DNA of 8,312 nt. Origin: JANOBJ01 sp031411575 (GTDB taxonomy: Bacteria > Pseudomonadota > Gammaproteobacteria > Burkholderiales > Burkholderiaceae_C). This document shows positions 5,461 through 8,312 of this stretch, in pieces. Location of the stretch: contig JANOBJ010000365.1 in NCBI GenBank assembly GCA_031411575.1, positions 1 to 8,312 of the forward strand. Reading direction: 5' to 3'. The position numbers were made by a program, and so were the translations under genes. Position 1 is the first letter of the stretch. Each line of letters begins with the position of its first letter. The notes under the pieces were generated by a model. The model was not told where the DNA came from, made no database searches, and saw nothing but the letters and a program-made list of their open reading frames with translations.

Positions 5461-7727
5461 AAAGAAGAACCTGGTTGCTCAGCGCCGCCGGCGTGGGTGG
5501 CACGCTGATCGTGGGCTGGGGCGTGCTGCCGGCGCGCTCGCGGATCGGTTCCGCCAAATTGATGTTGCCCACTGAAGGCGATGTTGCGCTCAACGGCTGG
5601 ATCAAGATCGCCGCGGATGGGTCGGTCGTGATGGCCATGCACCGCAGCGAGATGGGCCAGGGCGTGCACACGGCGTTGCCGATGCTGGTGGCGGAGGAAT
5701 TGGACGTTCCGCTAGCGCGGGTGCGGTTCGAGCAGGCCGGCGCCGACGCGATTTACGGCAATGTGGCCGCGCTTGTGGGCAGCTTGCCGTTTCACCCGCT
5801 GGAATCCGAGGGCGAGCACCGCGCTACCAAGGTCAAGGTCGGCGAATGGGTGATCGGAAAGGTCGCGCGTGAGCTGGGCATCAATGTGACTGGCGGCTCC
5901 ACCAGCGTATCGGACGCGTGGGAGGTGCTGCGCACCGCGGCGGCGACCGCCCGGGCCGCGCTGCTGGGGGCGGCGGCGCGGCAATGGAAGGTGCCCGCTG
6001 GCGAGCTGACCGTGCGCGAGGGCGTGGTTTCTCACGCGTTGGGCAAGTCTGCCCACTACGGTGAACTGGCCAAACTGGCGGCGGACACGCCCCCGGACAC
6101 GGTCGTGATGAAGGACCGCAAGGCCTGGACGTTGATCGGCCAGTCGGCGCCGCGTCTGGACGTGCCGGCCAAGGTGTTTGGCTCTGCCGTTTTTGGCCTG
6201 GACGTGCGCGTGCCGGGCCTGGTGTTTGCGGCGATCCGGCAGTGCCCGATGCTGGGTGGATCGCCTGGCGCGGTCGACCCGGCCAGGGCATTGGCACTGC
6301 CCGGTGTCGAACGGCTGGTGATGTTGCCCGAGCTGGCCGGGTCGACAGCCGGCTTTGCCGTGGTGGGCAAAACCACCTGGCATGCCCGCCAGGGCGCCCA
6401 ACTGGTCGACGTGCAATGGCAGCAGCGCCCGCTCGGCGCGCTGGATTCCCGCCGCATCGAAGGCGAACTGGAAGCCGCCGTTAAAAATGACTCGGGCACG
6501 GTGTTTTTTGAATCCGGCGCGGTGGACAAGGCCGAGCAGGGCGCGGCCCGGGTGGTCGAAGCGTCATACCGGGCGCCGTATCTGGCCCACGCCACGATGG
6601 AGCCGATGAACTGCACCGCCAAGGTTGCCGACGGCAAGGTGGAGATCTGGGCGCCGACCCAGGTGCCCGGCATGGGCCGCGATCTGGCGGCACGTGTGGC
6701 CGGCGTACCAGTTGAGAACGTGACGCTGCATGTGACGCTGCTGGGCGGCGGCTTCGGCCGGCGGCTGGATGTGGACTACATCGCGCAGGCGGTGCGGGTG
6801 GCGATGGACTGCGGCGGCCGCCCGGTGCAGCTGAGCTGGTCGCGCGAAGAGGACACGACGCACGACTTCTATCGGCCCATGCATGTGGCCACCTTGCGCG
6901 CGGCGATTGATGGCCAGGGGCAGGTGGCGAGTCTGCGCGTCAAATCCGCCGGCGACGCGATCACGCCCCGGTCCATGGCGCGAACCCTGCCGGCATTGGC
7001 CGGGCCGATCGACATGCCCGACAAGACCACCGGCGAAGGCCTGTTCGACCAGCCCTACGGTTTTGCCAACCAGCGCATGGAGCACGTGGCCACGCGCAAG
7101 GGCGTGCCCGTGGGTTTCTGGCGCTCGGTGGGGCACTCCCACAACGCGTTTTTCACCGAGAGCTTTATCGACGAACTGGCCGCCCAGACGAAGACGGACC
7201 CGGTGGTGTTTCGCCGCAACCTGCTGGCGCGGGCGCCGCGGCATCTGGCGGTGCTGAACCTCGCCGTGGAGAAATCCGGGTGGGGCGGCCCGCTGCCGGC
7301 CGGGCGCGCGCGCGGCATCGCGCTGCACGAATCGTTTGGCTCGGTGGTGGCGCAAGTGGTCGAACTCTCGCTGCCGGAGGGCAAGCCGCGCGTGCACCGG
7401 GTGGTGTGCGCCGTGGACTGCGGCACCGTGGTCAACCCGGGCATCGTCGCGCAGCAAATGGAAAGTGCGGTCATTTTTGGGCTCACAGCTGCTTTGTATG
7501 GACGGGTGCAGATCGTTGACGGCGTGGTGCAGCAGACAAACTTCCCGAACTACCCCATGGTGGGCCTGGCGGCCGCACCCACTGTGGAAACCTGGCTGAT
7601 ACCCAGCACGGCAAGGCCGACGGGAGTCGGAGAGCCGGGGCTGCCCCCGCTGGCCCCGGCGGTTGCCAATGCCCTGTTCACGTTGACGGGCAAGCGGTTG
7701 CGCGAGCTGCCGCTTGCCCCCGTGTGA
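5457..7727 (+). CDS. Molybdopterin-binding large subunit, xanthine dehydrogenase family (isoquinoline 1-oxidoreductase beta type)
   Basis: A 756-residue catalytic subunit, close to the roughly 780 residues of IorB. It starts with a Tat-like signal, KRRTWLLSAAGVGG, followed by a hydrophobic stretch, so the folded enzyme should be exported or anchored at the periplasmic face. The body shows the two-part large-subunit layout: an N-terminal block with MHRSEMGQGVHTALPMLVAEEL (near 61-82), a central MEPMNC (381-386), the cofactor loop GGGFGRR (430-436), WRSVGHSHNAFFTESF (from 555) and the C-terminal GVGEPGLPP with Glu726, the expected catalytic base. The reaction would be hydroxylation of an N-heterocycle or oxidation of an aldehyde, using water oxygen. 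Its ATG lies within the ATGA overlap with the [2Fe-2S] gene. No FAD subunit, cytochrome c or XdhC-like maturation gene follows; the next element is the rRNA promoter region. The substrate is unknown. Confidence 0.9.
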   Translation: MKRRTWLLSAAGVGGTLIVGWGVLPARSRIGSAKLMLPTEGDVALNGWIKIAADGSVVMAMHRSEMGQGVHTALPMLVAEELDVPLARVRFEQAGADAIYGNVAALVGSLPFHPLESEGEHRATKVKVGEWVIGKVARELGINVTGGSTSVSDAWEVLRTAAATARAALLGAAARQWKVPAGELTVREGVVSHALGKSAHYGELAKLAADTPPDTVVMKDRKAWTLIGQSAPRLDVPAKVFGSAVFGLDVRVPGLVFAAIRQCPMLGGSPGAVDPARALALPGVERLVMLPELAGSTAGFAVVGKTTWHARQGAQLVDVQWQQRPLGALDSRRIEGELEAAVKNDSGTVFFESGAVDKAEQGAARVVEASYRAPYLAHATMEPMNCTAKVADGKVEIWAPTQVPGMGRDLAARVAGVPVENVTLHVTLLGGGFGRRLDVDYIAQAVRVAMDCGGRPVQLSWSREEDTTHDFYRPMHVATLRAAIDGQGQVASLRVKSAGDAITPRSMARTLPALAGPIDMPDKTTGEGLFDQPYGFANQRMEHVATRKGVPVGFWRSVGHSHNAFFTESFIDELAAQTKTDPVVFRRNLLARAPRHLAVLNLAVEKSGWGGPLPAGRARGIALHESFGSVVAQVVELSLPEGKPRVHRVVCAVDCGTVVNPGIVAQQMESAVIFGLTAALYGRVQIVDGVVQQTNFPNYPMVGLAAAPTVETWLIPSTARPTGVGEPGLPPLAPAVANALFTLTGKRLRELPLAPV

Positions 7728-7744
7728 GGTGCAGTGACCAACGG

Positions 7745-7787
7745 GAAAAGTGGCCAGAAAGCGTGCTATAGTCGATGGCTCTGCTGA
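7745..7787 (+). promoter_or_regulatory. rRNA promoter P1 (extended -10 type)
   Basis: TGC immediately precedes TATAGT (7767-7772), forming an extended -10. No TTGACA-like -35 is present; instead GAAAAG sits at 7745-7750, 16 bp upstream. Downstream, after 4 bases, comes GGCTCTGCTGA (7777-7787), shared with P2. Transcription would start near 7779, by the usual distance. Confidence 0.6.
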
Positions 7788-7819
7788 TGCAAGCGATCGG
7801 TAGAGAAGGGGGCTCAGAA

Positions 7820-7847
7820 GGCTTGCTGCCGTCACCGGCAAACAGCC
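7820..7847 (+). other. Hairpin between P1 and P2
   Basis: TGCCG (7827-7831) pairs with CGGCA (7836-7840) around TCAC. After an internal loop, GGCT (7820-7823) pairs with AGCC (7844-7847). It is followed by an A-rich run, not T's, so it is not an intrinsic terminator on this strand. The A-rich stretch (7848-7862) lies just upstream of P2 and could be an UP element. Confidence 0.4.
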
Positions 7848-7869
7848 CGAAAGAAAAAACAACCTCGAA

Positions 7870-7912
7870 GAAAAGCGGTAAAAAACCGGTATATAATTCG
7901 AGGCTCTGCTGA
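7870..7912 (+). promoter_or_regulatory. rRNA promoter P2
   Basis: A perfect TATAAT (7892-7897) has GAAAAG (7870-7875) exactly 16 bp upstream, the same arrangement as P1. TCGA and then GGCTCTGCTGA (7902-7912) follow at the same distance as in P1. The A-rich upstream DNA suits an rRNA promoter UP element. Confidence 0.7.
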
Positions 7913-7927
7913 AAACGAAGGGCAGCT

Positions 7928-7943
7928 GATTCGGTAACGAATC
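7928..7943 (+). other. Hairpin with GNRA tetraloop between P2 and P3
   Basis: GATTCG (7928-7933) and CGAATC (7938-7943) are perfect complements closing GTAA, which fits the GNRA tetraloop class in RNA. It would form only in transcripts from P1 or P2, because P3 starts downstream. Confidence 0.6.
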
Positions 7944-7978
7944 CAGCAACCCGGAAGAGTTGGTAGAAACCCTCGAAG

Positions 7979-8023
7979 TTGACAGGTCTTTCAAAAACAT
8001 GTCATAATTCAAGGCTTCGCTGA
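7979..8023 (+). promoter_or_regulatory. rRNA promoter P3 (consensus-like)
   Basis: A perfect TTGACA (7979-7984) is separated by 18 bp from CATAAT (8003-8008). TCAA and then GGCTTCGCTGA (8013-8023) follow at the same distance from the -10 as in P1 and P2. It is the promoter closest to 16S rRNA, giving a leader of about 220 nt. The start of its transcript can fold: GCTT (8014-8017) with AAGC (8032-8035) and GCTG (8019-8022) with CAGC (8027-8030), with one mismatch between. Confidence 0.8.
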
Positions 8024-8070
8024 TCACAGCAAAGCGCGTCGCAAAGGCAGCAGCCAATGCATCGCAACAA

Positions 8071-8104
8071 GGTTCGTTAACAATTTACAGCCGATAAGCG
8101 TGGG
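8071..8104 (+). promoter_or_regulatory. rRNA leader antitermination site (boxA and boxC-like)
   Basis: GGTTCGTTAACA (8071-8082) matches E. coli boxA TGCTCTTTAACA at 9 of 12 positions, as I recall that sequence. The following CAATTTA and, after a short gap, GCGTGGGC (8098-8105) mirror the order CAATTTA and TGTGGGC in the E. coli rrn leader. This is where the Nus factor complex assembles to prevent premature Rho termination of rRNA transcripts. A boxB-like hairpin is doubtful: only GGC-AGCA-GCC at 8046-8055. Confidence 0.75.
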
Positions 8105-8166
8105 CGTTTGAAGGCGATTGCCAAGTTCTTCGGAACTAGGTCTTAACTGACCTACAAACGCTCATG
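8099..8166 (+). other. Branched stem structure in the 16S leader RNA
   Basis: A 12-bp stem forms between 8099-8110 and 8155-8166, including two G-U pairs. It encloses two hairpins: AGTTC (8124-8128) with GAACT (8133-8137) closing a UUCG tetraloop, and AGGTC (8138-8142) with GACCT (8149-8153) closing TTAACT. The result is a three-way junction with two stacked arms, likely part of rRNA processing or folding. Confidence 0.65.
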
Positions 8167-8167
8167 A

Positions 8168-8220
8168 GAATAGAAGTGAAGTTCACTTCAATTCCGTTTT
8201 TATGAGTTGCTCGAAAGAGC
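8168..8220 (+). other. Two leader hairpins just before 16S rRNA
   Basis: The first hairpin pairs GAAGTG (8173-8178) with CACTTC (8184-8189) and extends past an A·A mismatch to GAAT (8168-8171) with ATTC (8191-8194). The second pairs GCTC (8209-8212) with GAGC (8217-8220) around a GAAA tetraloop. Both lie within 70 nt of the mature 5' end, where RNase processing of the precursor occurs. Confidence 0.6.
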
Positions 8221-8235
8221 GAAAAAATCAAGATC

Positions 8236-8312
8236 GAACTATAGAGTTTGATCCTGGCTCAGATTGAACGCTGGCGGCATGCCTTACACATGCAAGTCGA
8301 ACGGCAGCACGG
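8236..8312 (+). rRNA. rrs: 16S ribosomal RNA (5' end, partial)
   Basis: AGAGTTTGATCCTGGCTCAG, the universal near-5' sequence (E. coli position 8 onward), begins at 8243, placing the mature 5' end near 8236. The gene continues past the window edge. The sequence GGCGGCATGCCTTACACATG after it and the start of the first variable region (CGAACGGCAGCACGG) fit Burkholderiales, in particular Comamonadaceae. The exact mature end is estimated by alignment, not observed. Confidence 0.97.

Larger units (their letters stand above)
7728..8235 (+). promoter_or_regulatory. rRNA operon control region (promoters plus 16S leader)
   Basis: These 508 bp between the oxidoreductase stop codon and 16S rRNA contain no credible protein gene. 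From left to right they hold three promoter-like modules (-10 boxes at 7767, 7892 and 8003), an antitermination leader with boxA and boxC-like elements (8071-8104), a branched stem structure (8099-8166) and two further hairpins before the mature 16S end. Base composition drops to near 50% GC, unlike the flanking genes. Confidence 0.85.

Noticed and set aside
7466..7500. AT-rich patch in the large-subunit gene as another inserted repeat
   Set aside because: It encodes ESAVIFGLTAALYG, which fits a conserved stretch of the family, and it lacks the GCTAY-N7-RTAGC layout.
7820..7847. Intrinsic terminator for the oxidoreductase genes
   Set aside because: The stem is interrupted, it is followed by A's rather than T's, and it lies downstream of promoter P1.
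6564..8057. Long minus-strand open frame of 497 codons across the end of the large-subunit gene and the rRNA promoters
   Set aside because: Its residues are a His/Arg/Gln-rich shadow of the plus-strand gene with no recognisable motif, and it crosses the rRNA promoters. The plus strand has clear family motifs throughout.

Overview
The window looks like GC-rich chromosomal DNA from a betaproteobacterium of the order Burkholderiales, most likely family Comamonadaceae. The evidence is the 5' end of a 16S rRNA gene at the right edge, whose first variable region reads like that family, plus strongly G/C-ending codons and the protein families present. I see no transposase, integrase, tRNA or CRISPR array. 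The gene content looks like ordinary chromosome rather than a mobile island.

Left part (1-1068): the C-terminal end of a PLP-dependent aminotransferase-fold protein of the MocR/GntR type runs in from the left. A short AT-rich gap with a small palindrome follows, then a GNAT acetyltransferase. The acetyltransferase converges on the next gene, and a GC-rich hairpin overlaps the facing stop codons.

Middle part (1066-4809, minus strand): a lipoprotein of the phospholipase D / cardiolipin synthase superfamily with two HKD motifs lies 99 bp downstream of a complete Uup-type ABC-F ATPase, so the two may share a transcript. The phospholipase carries a Gly/Ser-rich low-complexity insert just before its second catalytic motif.

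Right part (4810-8312, plus strand): a divergent intergenic region contains a 25-bp near-perfect palindrome abutting a TATAGT box. It precedes a translationally coupled gene pair: a [2Fe-2S] subunit starting at TTG and a Tat-exported molybdopterin subunit of the isoquinoline 1-oxidoreductase type. Together they would form a two-subunit periplasmic molybdenum hydroxylase whose electrons leave through the iron-sulfur subunit. The substrate cannot be read from the sequence.

The last 585 bases are the control region and start of a ribosomal RNA operon. Three tandem promoter-like modules share a box and a downstream motif. They are followed by a boxA/boxC-like antitermination leader, several tetraloop hairpins and the first 77 or so bases of 16S rRNA. 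No convincing terminator separates the oxidoreductase genes from the rRNA promoters.

I did not find a clearly undescribed multi-gene system. The most interesting non-gene signals are the triplicated rRNA promoter module, the palindrome in front of the oxidoreductase genes, and a repeated GCTAY-N7-RTAGC palindrome found once between genes and once inside the ABC-F coding sequence.
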